This document shows, piece after piece, positions 35,563-44,970 of a stretch of 64,000 bases of DNA. The notes beneath the pieces are model-generated. The model saw nothing but the letters and a program-made list of their open reading frames with translations. It was not told where the DNA came from and made no database searches. The DNA is from Bradyrhizobium sp. sBnM-33. Lineage in GTDB: Bacteria; Pseudomonadota; Alphaproteobacteria; Rhizobiales; Xanthobacteraceae. How positions within the stretch are numbered: the stretch's first letter is position 1; every line of letters begins with the position of its first letter. The DNA is taken from the NCBI RefSeq assembly GCF_032917945.1, contig NZ_CP136624.1, positions 3,720,001 through 3,784,000 of the forward strand, given 5' to 3'. The translations under genes were made by a program, and so were the position numbers.

Positions 35563-36681
35563 TTACCTCGACGAGCGATAAGCTCGGAACACGGCAACCA
35601 GTCGGAACACTCCAACAAGTAAGTCCTTTATTAAAAGCTGCCATCCAAGACCTCCGCGGCCGACGGATTTATACCCGCCGCGCCAAGCCAAAATGCCGCA
35701 GCCTAGAGCGCGGTGAAAAAGCCCTCTAGCTGAGTAGAATTTCACCCTCTCGAGTTCGTAAATTGCAAGTTGTCGCCAGTATCGTGCCGCACGCGTTGCC
35801 GCGTATTTCACGCCCGGGTCGCTAGCCGACATGCATAAGTGTTCCATTAGCCCGCACCGATGATCCGCAATTTCGCTTCTCTTCAGCTTGGGATGCGCCG
35901 CGATTCCCAGGGAAATCCACCAGGCGCGAAACCGTCGGGTTTGCACGTGTGGAGTCTGGTTGGCATGATGCTGCCGATAGCAGATCAAAGGTCGCTCATC
36001 GACGATCACTTTTCCTAAACTTGTAGCAAGGAAGTAAATCCAAAGATCGTGGGACAGTAAGCCTTCAAATTCGAAAGTATGTGGCCCTCTGTAAGCCCCA
36101 TCGACCAAATCCAAAAGCTTTCTCGAAAATACCATGGTGCATCCGTAAAAAACCGCCCACGGGCCAAGTTCGAGTGGCTCGTAAACGTGGCTTTTATTAA
36201 TGCCTTGAGAGAATTGGCCGATTGTACTTCCGGATACGTCCATCAGGCTAGCCGAGTGAACAAATAATTCGGCGCCTGATGAAGAAAGCGCTTCTACTGC
36301 GACTTCTATTTTTTCAGAGGTCCACCGATCATCCTGATCACAGAACGCGATGTAGTCCCCTGTAGCGAGTTTCGACGCGCTAAGAAAATTTTCAGCGTAT
36401 CCCAGCCGCGTCTCGTTGCGGCGAACGATCACGGGAAAAGGGGCGTTGCGACAGAACTCGTCTATAATGGCAAGCGTACCGTCATTTGATCCGTCATCTG
36501 ATATTATAAGTTCGAGGGAAGGGTAGGTTTGAGCCGCCAAGCTAGAGAGTTGTTCGCCTATGAAACGGGCTCCGTTGAAGGTGGCCATTATTATCGAAAC
36601 GGTTTTCATGGCGTGTGCGCGTGCGGAGATCGGATCGGACCTGCTCCGGCCAATCGGTACCGATGCATCTATTTTTCTCAT
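35563..36681 (-). CDS. Glycosyltransferase, GT2 family
   Basis: An inverting GT-A enzyme of 372 residues. The catalytic domain begins at residue 25 (MKTVSIIMATFNGARFIGEQ), with ISDDGSNDGT (nucleotide site) and FCDQDDRW (metal-binding DQD, a known variant of DxD). The upstream ATG at 36679-36681 is chosen because it overlaps the previous stop as ATGA and has GAGG before it. The inner Met25 (36609) has no ribosome binding site, yet it matches the usual family start. The C-terminus has a mild hydrophobic segment (WQLLIKDLLVGVFRLVAVF). Rhamnosyltransferase-like enzymes share this pattern. Confidence 0.85.
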   Translation of the reverse strand: MRKIDASVPIGRSRSDPISARAHAMKTVSIIMATFNGARFIGEQLSSLAAQTYPSLELIISDDGSNDGTLAIIDEFCRNAPFPVIVRRNETRLGYAENFLSASKLATGDYIAFCDQDDRWTSEKIEVAVEALSSSGAELFVHSASLMDVSGSTIGQFSQGINKSHVYEPLELGPWAVFYGCTMVFSRKLLDLVDGAYRGPHTFEFEGLLSHDLWIYFLATSLGKVIVDERPLICYRQHHANQTPHVQTRRFRAWWISLGIAAHPKLKRSEIADHRCGLMEHLCMSASDPGVKYAATRAARYWRQLAIYELERVKFYSARGLFHRALGCGILAWRGGYKSVGRGGLGWQLLIKDLLVGVFRLVAVFRAYRSSR

Positions 36682-38708
36682 GGCAACCTCACGGGGATGC
36701 CTTTAGTTGCGGGCCTAATCGTAACCGCACGCTCCGGCTCGAGGCGCCCCCGCAACACATCTCCTAATCCTCTGAGATTACCTCTCAGCCGCCCTCTGCG
36801 GTCGATGAACGGCTCTGGCCTCACCGCGCCCGCTACATTGCTTGCGATATTCCTGAAGAGTTGGCCGGCAACCTGTCCGGGGGTCATAGTCCCCTTGCGC
36901 AGCATATAGATTGGGTTAACGACCTGCGAGTAACCAAGCCGGTCCCCTGCGACTCGGCCACTCTTCACACCCATATGGACCCCGCGAGCACTTGCGCACT
37001 TGATGAGTAGGCCCCCGCGCTTCGCGAGGGCCGCGCCGAAATCGCGGTCCTCAAGCCAACCATAGAGCACCAGACGTTCATCGAACCGTAGGTCGTCAAT
37101 CGCGGACAAACGGAATGCCATATTACAGCCGTAGGGGCTGAATGGCTCTATGCGCTCCCAGTTGGCTGAGTGGTCGGCGGCTTCCACAAGGCGGACGGCA
37201 TCCTCGAAGCACAACCCCGGTCCCTTGATGCCATCAGCGAGGACACGTCCCGTGAGGCCTACCACCTGCGGATCATCGCGGAAGATCCTGGCTGCCGCAG
37301 CCAACCAGTCCGCGTCAGCCACAAAATCATCATCAAAGAAAACCACCACGTCAATTCCGTTCGGCAGTGCCGCCAAGGCTGTATTTCGCTGTGCTGCCAG
37401 CCCAGGCGGTCCGGTTACGACTGTGACAGCCGGCAGATTGGCAGCGTTGCCCGCATCTCCACGAACGGCGCAGGACACAATAACGGCTGCCGGTTTCAGA
37501 GTCTGTGTCTCAAGTAAATAGTTCAGCGTCGCGGTGACAACTTCCGGTCGCCCAAGGGTTGCGATTACAACTGCAATGTTGGGCAACGTCCGATCTCCAG
37601 CGCTGTGCACGGGCAAACGAGTCCTGGGCTCACGCATAAGCTCGATGTAGCCGGCAGCCGCATCAGCCCAGGAAAACAGGCGGGCCCGTTCGCGCCCCCG
37701 CCCAATGAGGTCCTGCCTCAGATCCGGTGCATGCGCGAGCGCACGCACGTGCTGAACCCATGCGGCCGGATCATCAGGCGCCGCCAACAGTGCCGCATCG
37801 CCGCACACCTCGGGCATGCTGGCGCGGTTCGATGAGACCACCGGACAGCCGCGTGCCATCGCTTCAACGATCGGGAGACCAAAACCCTCTGTCCAAGATG
37901 GGAACACCAGGCACAGTGCCCGCTCCATCAAGTAAGCTAAATCATGATCTGTGACATAGCCGACTACTTTCACGTTCGGAGCAGCGGGCAAGGTCTGCGA
38001 AGCGAAAATGCCGGCGCCTCCACCTGCGACAATCACGTCGAAGCCCATCGCGGCAAATTCTGGAGCGGCAGCGAGCAATAGCTGCATGTTCTTGTGACGT
38101 GCACGGGACCCTAGCGCGAGCACAAAGCTACGCCCTGAATGCTCCCGGAGGCCCGCCACTGCTGAAGGGCCGATGCGTGCGAGAGCGGGATCCCAGGCGA
38201 GCGCGTGCTCGTGCCCGTTAGGGAGCACGGCAATATCCGCAGCACGCACTGGCAGATGTTGTGCGATCTGTTGCGCAGAATAGGTCGAAACCGTCGCAAT
38301 CCTAGCCGAGCGATGGGCAATAAGGCGCTGAAGCGGAGGGTAAACGGCGCGGAACGCAGGACTGTAGCTCTTAGGTTCGATGAATACATTGGCATCATGG
38401 ATGCACACAACCTGATCGGCCTTCACGGTAGGTGCCGTATTGCACAGGTTGAGCAGGCGGCCGCGCCACTGCCATGGTAGAACAATCTGCTCCCAAGCGT
38501 GCCCGGCGAGCGGGCCGGCACTGATAAGCGGCATCATCGAGAGGCCCGGATCGGGGGCGGACGGTGGAGCAATGATTGGTGCATTAGCACCCAATTCTGA
38601 AAAAGCTGCGTTCATCGCGGTGACCACGTTCCGCGCATAGCGCTGCACCCCTGTCATGGGCTGGGTTAGGAAGCGGCCATTGACCGCAAAGGGCGGGATC
38701 GAACTCAT
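36678..38708 (-). CDS. Two-domain glycosyltransferase, GT4-GT2 fusion
   Basis: The 676-residue product combines two enzymes. Residues 1-365 are a GT4 (GT-B) domain: FAVNGRFLTQPMTGVQRYAR, NGHEHALAW, LALGSRARHKNMQLLL, and the EX7E pair Glu274/Glu282 in SWTEGFGLPIVEAMARG. Residues about 374-620 are a GT2 (GT-A) domain: LPNIAVVIATLGRPEVVTAT, GLAAQRNTALAAL and VVFFDDDF (457-462, metal site). The fusion may add two successive sugars. Both ends overlap neighbours by ATGA (38705-38708 and 36678-36681), showing translational coupling. An eroded paralogue of its GT4 half lies at 51110-52181. Confidence 0.87.
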   Translation of the reverse strand: MSSIPPFAVNGRFLTQPMTGVQRYARNVVTAMNAAFSELGANAPIIAPPSAPDPGLSMMPLISAGPLAGHAWEQIVLPWQWRGRLLNLCNTAPTVKADQVVCIHDANVFIEPKSYSPAFRAVYPPLQRLIAHRSARIATVSTYSAQQIAQHLPVRAADIAVLPNGHEHALAWDPALARIGPSAVAGLREHSGRSFVLALGSRARHKNMQLLLAAAPEFAAMGFDVIVAGGGAGIFASQTLPAAPNVKVVGYVTDHDLAYLMERALCLVFPSWTEGFGLPIVEAMARGCPVVSSNRASMPEVCGDAALLAAPDDPAAWVQHVRALAHAPDLRQDLIGRGRERARLFSWADAAAGYIELMREPRTRLPVHSAGDRTLPNIAVVIATLGRPEVVTATLNYLLETQTLKPAAVIVSCAVRGDAGNAANLPAVTVVTGPPGLAAQRNTALAALPNGIDVVVFFDDDFVADADWLAAAARIFRDDPQVVGLTGRVLADGIKGPGLCFEDAVRLVEAADHSANWERIEPFSPYGCNMAFRLSAIDDLRFDERLVLYGWLEDRDFGAALAKRGGLLIKCASARGVHMGVKSGRVAGDRLGYSQVVNPIYMLRKGTMTPGQVAGQLFRNIASNVAGAVRPEPFIDRRGRLRGNLRGLGDVLRGRLEPERAVTIRPATKGIPVRLP

Positions 38709-40111
38709 TTTCTCGTCCCAATTGGTCGACTAAGTCCCGGCCACCGTCCTGGGGTGTTGCGCTCAGGTTCGGCGCAGGCCAAGCCGGCGAGCACGTAAAA
38801 CAACAGGCCTTGTTCAACAGTCGCGCCCGAGAAAATCGCGCCTATCAAGAGGCCGAGGCAGGCGTTGCGCGCCGCAAGTCGGACGTCAGCGGGAAACGTG
38901 TGCGACGTCCCGCGCCGGCGCCCGAACGCCATGGCCGCAAACAACAGGTAGAAGATAGTTCCTGGTACCCCGACGTTTGACAGAAGCGCCATGGGGAAGC
39001 TCGACGTGCGTACAGTGCCGAGTCCGACGCCCAGTCCATAAGAGTCGAAGAAGTTCTGCAGCGCGAAGCTGTTCCAGGCAGCGCGGTCAACGCCCGAAGA
39101 CGAAGTTGATTTACTGAGGATCAAGGTGTCGATGTAGTCGTGTATTGGTTTGGCCGTCTCCTCATCCAGTTGCAAGGCGACGATCGCAATGACAATCAGC
39201 AGCGGCGCGCACATGAGAACCGCAGAGCTAAAGGGCCTGTTGAGGTTAATGCCCCGGCGCATCAAGGCTGTGGCGTACAGGATCGCGAGAACAGGTGGCG
39301 TACCAGCGAGTCCCGTGGACGACGTCGACAAAACGACAAGGACAAGCGAAGCCGCTGCGAGTGTGCCGGTCAGCACCGGACGGTAGCCGCACAGCCACAA
39401 TGTCCCAACGAAGCCTAGTGCCCCGAGTGTCGAGCCCGCGAAGGCTGATGCTTCAGTAAAAGATCCCACAATACGTTTCAACCCGCTCACCTCCTCCTCA
39501 ATGTGGAGTGTGTACCGGGCGTTCCGCATGAACTCGAGGAGCCACTGTGTGTTGGAGAAGTAGGTACCAAGGTCCAGAAACGCGAATAGCACGTTTCCCG
39601 TGGCATATGCCACGAGTGCTCCGGTGATGGCAACGAAGCCGGCTTGAGTCGAAGCAACCGCTACAATCATGGTGAAGCAAACAAGATCAGCTGTTAGATA
39701 TACTGACTGAGTGAAGTTGCTGGATACGGGGCCAAGCGGTACGGTAAAACCAGTGTCGGCGTGTTCCGAAACACCAAGCGGAATGATTGCTGTGGTACCT
39801 GCGAGCAGACGTGGCATTAGCAGGCCGGTGATGATCCCGTATATCACCAGGCACATGAGCCAAAAGCCTGGCTCTGGCATGCGGATGGCCCTAAGCGCCT
39901 CGGCCGCCTCGCGGCGGCGGGTAAGGACAGTAGCTGCCACAAAACTCAGAAAAAGATGCGCAGGCTGGATGTTGGCCCCGCCAATCAGGATAGCTGCGGC
40001 CGCTCCGAACAGGGTCGTAACCACGAGTGTCGAAGCTGTGGCAAGATATCCGAGCTGTAGGCATAGTAGGCCGGCTATGACCGTCAGCAGGCCGATCGGC
40101 TCAATGCTCAT
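38705..40111 (-). CDS. wzy: Putative Wzy-type polysaccharide polymerase
   Basis: The 468-residue integral membrane protein has about ten to twelve hydrophobic helices. A large loop precedes the last ones (LSKSTSSSGVDRAAWNSFAL, then FFDSYGLGVGLGTVRTSSFP), the pattern of the O-antigen polymerase/ligase loop. The G(L/V)GxGTxRxS motif is common in polymerases of this kind. The ATG at 40109-40111 opens directly into the first helix; the open frame extends to 40453 without protein-like sequence. It is the first gene of the leftward operon and overlaps the fusion transferase by ATGA. Assignment rests on topology, position and the loop motif. Confidence 0.7.
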   Translation of the reverse strand: MSIEPIGLLTVIAGLLCLQLGYLATASTLVVTTLFGAAAAILIGGANIQPAHLFLSFVAATVLTRRREAAEALRAIRMPEPGFWLMCLVIYGIITGLLMPRLLAGTTAIIPLGVSEHADTGFTVPLGPVSSNFTQSVYLTADLVCFTMIVAVASTQAGFVAITGALVAYATGNVLFAFLDLGTYFSNTQWLLEFMRNARYTLHIEEEVSGLKRIVGSFTEASAFAGSTLGALGFVGTLWLCGYRPVLTGTLAAASLVLVVLSTSSTGLAGTPPVLAILYATALMRRGINLNRPFSSAVLMCAPLLIVIAIVALQLDEETAKPIHDYIDTLILSKSTSSSGVDRAAWNSFALQNFFDSYGLGVGLGTVRTSSFPMALLSNVGVPGTIFYLLFAAMAFGRRRGTSHTFPADVRLAARNACLGLLIGAIFSGATVEQGLLFYVLAGLACAEPERNTPGRWPGLSRPIGTRK

Positions 40112-40813
40112 GAGGCAGTACCCGACCGTGTCAAGGTTGCTCGATCCGCGTGACCGCCGCGCGAAACTGGACGTAACCAATACCAAACTGCGACCGCGTC
40201 CAACACGCCCCGGTAACCTACCTTGACTACGCCTCTTCGGGTTTGCGAGTCCGAACTCGATGACAGGGCGGTCACGTGGCGCACTGATGCCGCAAGATTG
40301 GATTGCGTACTCAGCGCAGCTGTCGCCCCGACGCTCATCTGTCTCAGTGTCCCAGCTGGGCGAAATATTCCGTCGCGCGCGCTGCCCATATGGGGTCGCG
40401 ACGAGATCGGACCTAGCCTTGACAGGACCACCGCATATTTTCGCGATTGGCATGCATTCAGAAGGAAACTAATCTGCGCGATGCCAACCTGTCGAAGACG
40501 TCCATGAAGTACAGTTCGATCCGTATACCTCATTAACTAAACCAGCAAGGCTATTCCGTCTTAGCTATATCGCGCTGATTTGTTGCTGGCATTTGACAAT
40601 AAACGAGCATTTATGCCCTGGTCTGTCTATGAGACGCGCATTCAATGGTCAATGCCTAAAGTTGGTGCACTCGCAGCCATGGTAAAACCGGCCTCAGCAG
40701 CCCCGTGCTTTCCATTCGGTTTATAGCGAATGGCCGAGGGCTTCATCTAATGAGGTGCGCCATCGGGATCCGAAGGACGGCCGAACGTAATTTTACCGAT
40801 CGAGAGAAATACC
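40112..40813. other. Divergent promoter region of the second polysaccharide locus
   Basis: About 700 bases between the leftward polymerase operon and the rightward GT4/CDP-sugar operon. Frames at 40223-40507 and 40260-40472 lack start signals. AT-rich patches near 40540-40620 may carry promoters. No defined operator was found. Confidence 0.45.
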
Positions 40814-41989
40814 ATGAACGTAGCAATGCTGCTGAGCTGCGGCACCTTCGAAGGATTCTTTGGAGGGGTACTCGGTCAGACCCGACAAAGCTATCTCGAA
40901 ACGTATCGAAACGACTGGTCGTGGTATTATGCGCGTGGCCTATTGGAAAATGGCATCAATCCGACCCTGTATATCCCGGCATTGTATGAGGCAGGGAAGT
41001 ACGAAACGGATGAAGGCATTGCTGTTCGATTTCTTCAAATGGAACGCTGGTACCGACCGTTCGAGCAGGTATGGCTGAAACGGCTCAGCCGGCAGACGCG
41101 CTGGTCTCTGTATGCCGAAGAGCGGATTAATGCGATCGCCTTCATGAGGTCCCTTGGAGAAGCGCTTATCCACGACGATGCAGATCTGCTATATGTGCAA
41201 GAACACTGGAGCGGAAGGTTCGACCACATCGTACACCGCGTTAGCCTGCCGGTAACGGGCGCCGATCATGGCGGACTGTCACAAGGTGTAGTGAAGTTAT
41301 GCAAGCCAAGTGCGTTCAAGAAGGCGGTCCTGTGTTACGGTCAGACAGAGGACGAATGCCGATTGATCGAAAGATACGGCGGCCGTTCCAGGTTGCAGCC
41401 CAACGGCTGTGATGTTTCGAATTTCTTTCCCGACCCCGCTACGCAACGTAGCAAGACCGTACTCACCGTAGCGCGGCTGACCGATAAGCAGAAACGCACA
41501 AGTGATCTCATCCAGGCCATGGCGGAGTTACCCGAGGAATGGACCCTGGATATTGTTGGCACCGGACCGGACAAGCCCATGCTGGAGAGGCTTGCGGCTG
41601 ATCTGGCTCTGTCATCTCGCGTAAGGTTTCGTGGTTTTGTCGGTCGTGCTGAGATACGCGATTATTTCCGCCGCTGTGGCGTATACGCGATGCCATCGGA
41701 CAATGAAGCCGTCGCCTTGGCGGCCCTGGAGGCGATGGCCTGCGGCGCAGCCGTCGTGCTCAGCCAGATTCGAGCCTTTGAACAACTCGTCACTAACGGC
41801 ATAAATGGTCGCCTCGTGCCGGTTGGCGATGTGAAGGGTTTGGCCGCCGGAATTATGAACGCATGGGAACATCGCGAGTCATTGGGAAAGGCTGCGTCAG
41901 ATACCGTGCGGACGCTTTATGATACGCGCGTTCTGTACTCTCAGTTGGCGGAATCGCTGCGAAGATCCGTTAACCAGCACAAAACTTGA
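40814..41989 (+). CDS. Glycosyltransferase, GT4 family
   Basis: A retaining GT-B enzyme of 391 residues with start MNVAMLLSCGTFEGFFGGVL. The donor-site region reads VLTVARLTDKQKRTSDLIQA, LDIVGTGPDKPMLERLA and VYAMPSDNEAVALAALEAMA (Glu pair), then GAAVVLSQIRAFEQLVTNG. It opens the rightward operon; the next gene follows after about 195 bases. Donor unknown, but the adjacent sugar-nucleotide genes suggest that it might use the CDP-sugar made by that operon. This is inference. Confidence 0.85.
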   Translation: MNVAMLLSCGTFEGFFGGVLGQTRQSYLETYRNDWSWYYARGLLENGINPTLYIPALYEAGKYETDEGIAVRFLQMERWYRPFEQVWLKRLSRQTRWSLYAEERINAIAFMRSLGEALIHDDADLLYVQEHWSGRFDHIVHRVSLPVTGADHGGLSQGVVKLCKPSAFKKAVLCYGQTEDECRLIERYGGRSRLQPNGCDVSNFFPDPATQRSKTVLTVARLTDKQKRTSDLIQAMAELPEEWTLDIVGTGPDKPMLERLAADLALSSRVRFRGFVGRAEIRDYFRRCGVYAMPSDNEAVALAALEAMACGAAVVLSQIRAFEQLVTNGINGRLVPVGDVKGLAAGIMNAWEHRESLGKAASDTVRTLYDTRVLYSQLAESLRRSVNQHKT

Positions 41990-42185
41990 TAATGAATTTG
42001 TGGCTTTGAACCAATTGACGGCCTCAGATCAATGAGGGAATATCTGGGCTGCGTCGCACAGCTCCGCCGGCCTATCTTCCGAGATCCGCCAGACCATGAG
42101 CGTTAGCTCATTAAGGATGTGGGCATTTTCCGATCGCTGGGTAATATAGTCCGCCCTAGGTCTTGCGTCGGCAGGAGCGTTTTTT

Positions 42186-42968
42186 ATGAAAGCCGTAATA
42201 CTTGCAGGCGGACTTGGAACACGGATCTCAGAGGAGACTGGCGTTCTCCCGAAGCCGATGGTTGAAATAGGAGGCCAGCCGATCCTGTGGCACATTTTGA
42301 AAGGCTACGGGGTCCACGGCATAACCGATTTCATCATCTGTCTCGGTTACAAGGCGCATGTGATCAAGGAATATTTTCATAACTACTCGTCGCGCCATCT
42401 CGACGTGACTTACGATCTGAAGAACCATACAGCAACGTTCCACTCCGACAATGTCGATCCTTGGCGAGTCTGCCTCATCGATACCGGCGTGAGCACGATG
42501 ACGGGAGGGCGCCTGAGACGCGTCAGCGAGCATATCGGCGATGGGACTTTCTGCTTCACATATGGAGATGGCGTCAGCAACGTCGACATCACCGCCCTGA
42601 CCAGCTTCCACCGCCAGCATGGAAAGTTGCTGACCGTCACAGCGGTCCAACCGGTCGGGCGGTTCGGCACCATGGTCCTGCGCGAGGGCGACGACACGGT
42701 TCACACCTTCACGGAAAAGCCACGCGGTGATGGCGCGTGGATCAGCGGCGGCTTCTTCGTCGCCGAACCGGGTGTGATCGACTATATCGATGGGGATGAC
42801 ACGATATGGGAACATGATCCCATGAACCGCATGGCACGCCAGGGACAGGTATGCGCCTATCGGCATACCGGATTCTGGCATCCGATGGACACCCTCAGAG
42901 ACAAGACGGTGTTGAACGAGCTCTGGGACAGCGGATCTCCTCCCTGGAAAACCTGGAGTGGCAGATGA
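42186..42968 (+). CDS. rfbF: Glucose-1-phosphate cytidylyltransferase
   Basis: This makes CDP-glucose from CTP and glucose-1-phosphate, the first step to CDP-linked deoxysugars. The 260-residue product has the nucleotidyltransferase signature MKAVILAGGLGTRISEETGV with LPKPMVEIGGQPILWHILK. Next come FIICLGYKAHVIKEYFHNY and FCFTYGDGVSNVDI (metal-binding Asp), then GRFGTMVL and FWHPMDTLRDKTVLNELW at the end. These are the specific RfbF/DdhA motifs. AGGAG precedes the ATG. The partner dehydratase (RfbG/DdhB) is not found next to it. Confidence 0.93.
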   Translation: MKAVILAGGLGTRISEETGVLPKPMVEIGGQPILWHILKGYGVHGITDFIICLGYKAHVIKEYFHNYSSRHLDVTYDLKNHTATFHSDNVDPWRVCLIDTGVSTMTGGRLRRVSEHIGDGTFCFTYGDGVSNVDITALTSFHRQHGKLLTVTAVQPVGRFGTMVLREGDDTVHTFTEKPRGDGAWISGGFFVAEPGVIDYIDGDDTIWEHDPMNRMARQGQVCAYRHTGFWHPMDTLRDKTVLNELWDSGSPPWKTWSGR

Positions 42969-43053
42969 GGCCGCCGCCCCCTCGCAGTCCGCGAGACCGG
43001 TGTGCGCGCCTATCTGGAAGGGCTTGGTCCATAGCTTCACGCCGCGATCCGCC

Positions 43054-43614
43054 ATGAGATTTGAACAGATAGGCGAGTCAGGCGCCTGGCTCATTCACCT
43101 GAACACCGTAAGAGACGACCGAGGTTCGTTCGCGCGCGTCTGGTGCTCGGAGACGTTCCGAAGCCAGAAGATCGCATTCGCACCAGTGCAGGGGAACACA
43201 TCCCGCACGCTGCGGCGCGGCAGCATTCGCGGCATGCACTTCCAGCGTGCGCCTCACGCAGATGCCAAGATTGTTCGTTGCAGCCAAGGCGCCATTTACG
43301 ATGTCATCGTCGATCTGCGTCCGACGTCTGAGACACGGGGCCGATGGTTCGCGCAGGAACTGTCTGGCGACGACGATCTCATGGTCTACATCCCGAAAGG
43401 TTTTGCTCATGGCTTCCAGACGCTCACGGATGCCGCGGTAGTTGAGTATCTGATGGGAGAGAAATACGTCCCCGAACTCTACGACGGCTTTCGTCACGAT
43501 GATCCCGCCGTTGCGATCCGCTGGCCGCTGCCCGCGTCCGCCATTTCTGAAAGAGACATGTGCTGGCCTGATCTCTCGCTCCGACTGCCCTGGTGGCCCG
43601 GGGAGCAAACATGA
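43054..43614 (+). CDS. dTDP-4-dehydrorhamnose 3,5-epimerase-like protein (RfbC family)
   Basis: A cupin-fold sugar-nucleotide epimerase of 186 residues, close to family length. It shows DDRGSFARVWCSETF, then RRGSIRGMHFQRAPHADAKI with the catalytic His, VIVDLRPTSETRGRW, and YIPKGFAHGFQTLTDAAVVE. Near a CDP-glucose gene it probably epimerises a CDP-4-keto sugar at C3 and/or C5 rather than a dTDP sugar. The ATG at 43054 was preferred over a GTG at 42958 that would overlap rfbF. Its stop overlaps the next start as ATGA. Confidence 0.82.
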   Translation: MRFEQIGESGAWLIHLNTVRDDRGSFARVWCSETFRSQKIAFAPVQGNTSRTLRRGSIRGMHFQRAPHADAKIVRCSQGAIYDVIVDLRPTSETRGRWFAQELSGDDDLMVYIPKGFAHGFQTLTDAAVVEYLMGEKYVPELYDGFRHDDPAVAIRWPLPASAISERDMCWPDLSLRLPWWPGEQT

Positions 43615-44912
43615 CAAGCCTCGCCCGGACCGAACACGTGCCGGACGGCCGCGACCTCTACGCGCTCGCCAGCTACCTGTTTCCCATGAACCGCAGCCTC
43701 ACCGGCGACGGCGTTCGCCAGACGCTCGCCCGGATCGCGCGCGAGATTCCGCTCAGCATCCATGAGGTCGCGACCGGAACGCCTGTGCTCGACTGGGAGG
43801 TTCCCCGCGAGTGGAACGTCCGAAGCGCACGCATCGAGGATCTCGACGGGCGCATTCTCGTCGACTTTAGCGCCTGCAACCTGCATCTTGTCGGCTACAG
43901 CAGCCCTGTGGACCGGATCGTCAGCCGGGACGAGCTGAGCGCTCACATCCATACACTTCCGGAGCAACCCGGCCTCATCCCCTATAGAACAGGCTATTAC
44001 GCGGACAGCTGGGGATTCTGTCTCGCTCACACTCAGTGGGAAAGCATGCAGGATCGGCTCTATCGCGTCGTCATCGACAGCACGCTGGAAGCCGGGTCAC
44101 TCACCTACGGCGAGTTGTATATTCCCGGCGAAATCGACGACGAAGTGCTCATCTCGGCACATTGCTGTCATCCGAGCCTCGCCAACGACAATCTCTCGGG
44201 AATCGTCGTCGCCACCGCGCTCGCCGCGCACGTGCGCAGCCGGAAAAGGCATCTGAGCTACCGTTTCCTTTTCGCTCCCGCGACGATAGGCGCCATCACT
44301 TGGCTCGCGGCGCATGGCGACCGCGCCAAGCTGATCAAGCACGGACTGATCCTCACCTGCGTCGGAGACCCGGGTCCGTTCAACTACAAGCAGAGCCGCC
44401 GCGCAGACGCCGCGATCGACGGCGCTGTGAGCCACATTCTCGAGCGGAGCGGCAAGGCGTTCAACATTTTGCCGTTCAGCCCGATCGGCTACGACGAGCG
44501 CCAATACTGTTCGCCGGGATACGACCTGCCGGTGGGATGCTTCATGCGGTCTCCGAACGGAACCTTCCCGGAGTATCACACCTCCGCGGACGATCTCTCG
44601 TTCATTACACCCGGCGCGCTTGCGGACTCATATGAGATGCTCCGGGCCATCGTCGATCTCCTTGACGAGAACAGAGTGTACGTGCGTACAGACGGCCGTG
44701 GCGAGCCACAGCTGGGCAGACGTGGCCTATACCGGGCAATCAGCGGCCAGAAGGACATCCCGCAGGCCGCCCTGCTCTGGGTGCTCAATCTTGCCGATGG
44801 TCAGCATTCGTTGCTAGACATGGCCGAGCGGTCGCGCCTGCCTTTCGAACAGATCCGCAGCGCCGCCGACCTTGCGCGAAACGCCGATCTCATCATCGAG
44901 GCTAACCGATGA
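43611..44912 (+). CDS. DUF4910/DUF2172 protein, M28-peptidase-like fold
   Basis: The 433-residue product belongs to the group annotated as aminopeptidase-like (DUF2172 plus DUF4910). It keeps M28-like metal-site features: LISAHCCHPSLANDNLSGIV (His and Asp in the NDNLSG box) and FPEYHTSADDLSFI (final His ligand). The middle has a mixed DUF2172 insert (TYGELYIPG region). A C-terminal winged-helix-like part reads YRAISGQKDIPQAALLWVLN. Its start overlaps the RfbC-like gene by ATGA, so it is translated with the sugar genes. Why a peptidase-like protein sits here is not known; a sugar-nucleotide hydrolase or amide-forming role is possible. Confidence 0.75.
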   Translation: MTSLARTEHVPDGRDLYALASYLFPMNRSLTGDGVRQTLARIAREIPLSIHEVATGTPVLDWEVPREWNVRSARIEDLDGRILVDFSACNLHLVGYSSPVDRIVSRDELSAHIHTLPEQPGLIPYRTGYYADSWGFCLAHTQWESMQDRLYRVVIDSTLEAGSLTYGELYIPGEIDDEVLISAHCCHPSLANDNLSGIVVATALAAHVRSRKRHLSYRFLFAPATIGAITWLAAHGDRAKLIKHGLILTCVGDPGPFNYKQSRRADAAIDGAVSHILERSGKAFNILPFSPIGYDERQYCSPGYDLPVGCFMRSPNGTFPEYHTSADDLSFITPGALADSYEMLRAIVDLLDENRVYVRTDGRGEPQLGRRGLYRAISGQKDIPQAALLWVLNLADGQHSLLDMAERSRLPFEQIRSAADLARNADLIIEANR

Positions 44913-44970
44913 CAGCATTGCTCGCCGATTCCTACAGCAAATTAAGCCAGCGAGAGCTCCGGATCCGGCC

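Noticed and set aside
44036..44635. 199-codon plus-strand frame inside the DUF4910 gene
   Set aside because: Arg-rich shadow in the +2 frame; the DUF4910 frame has the conserved motifs.
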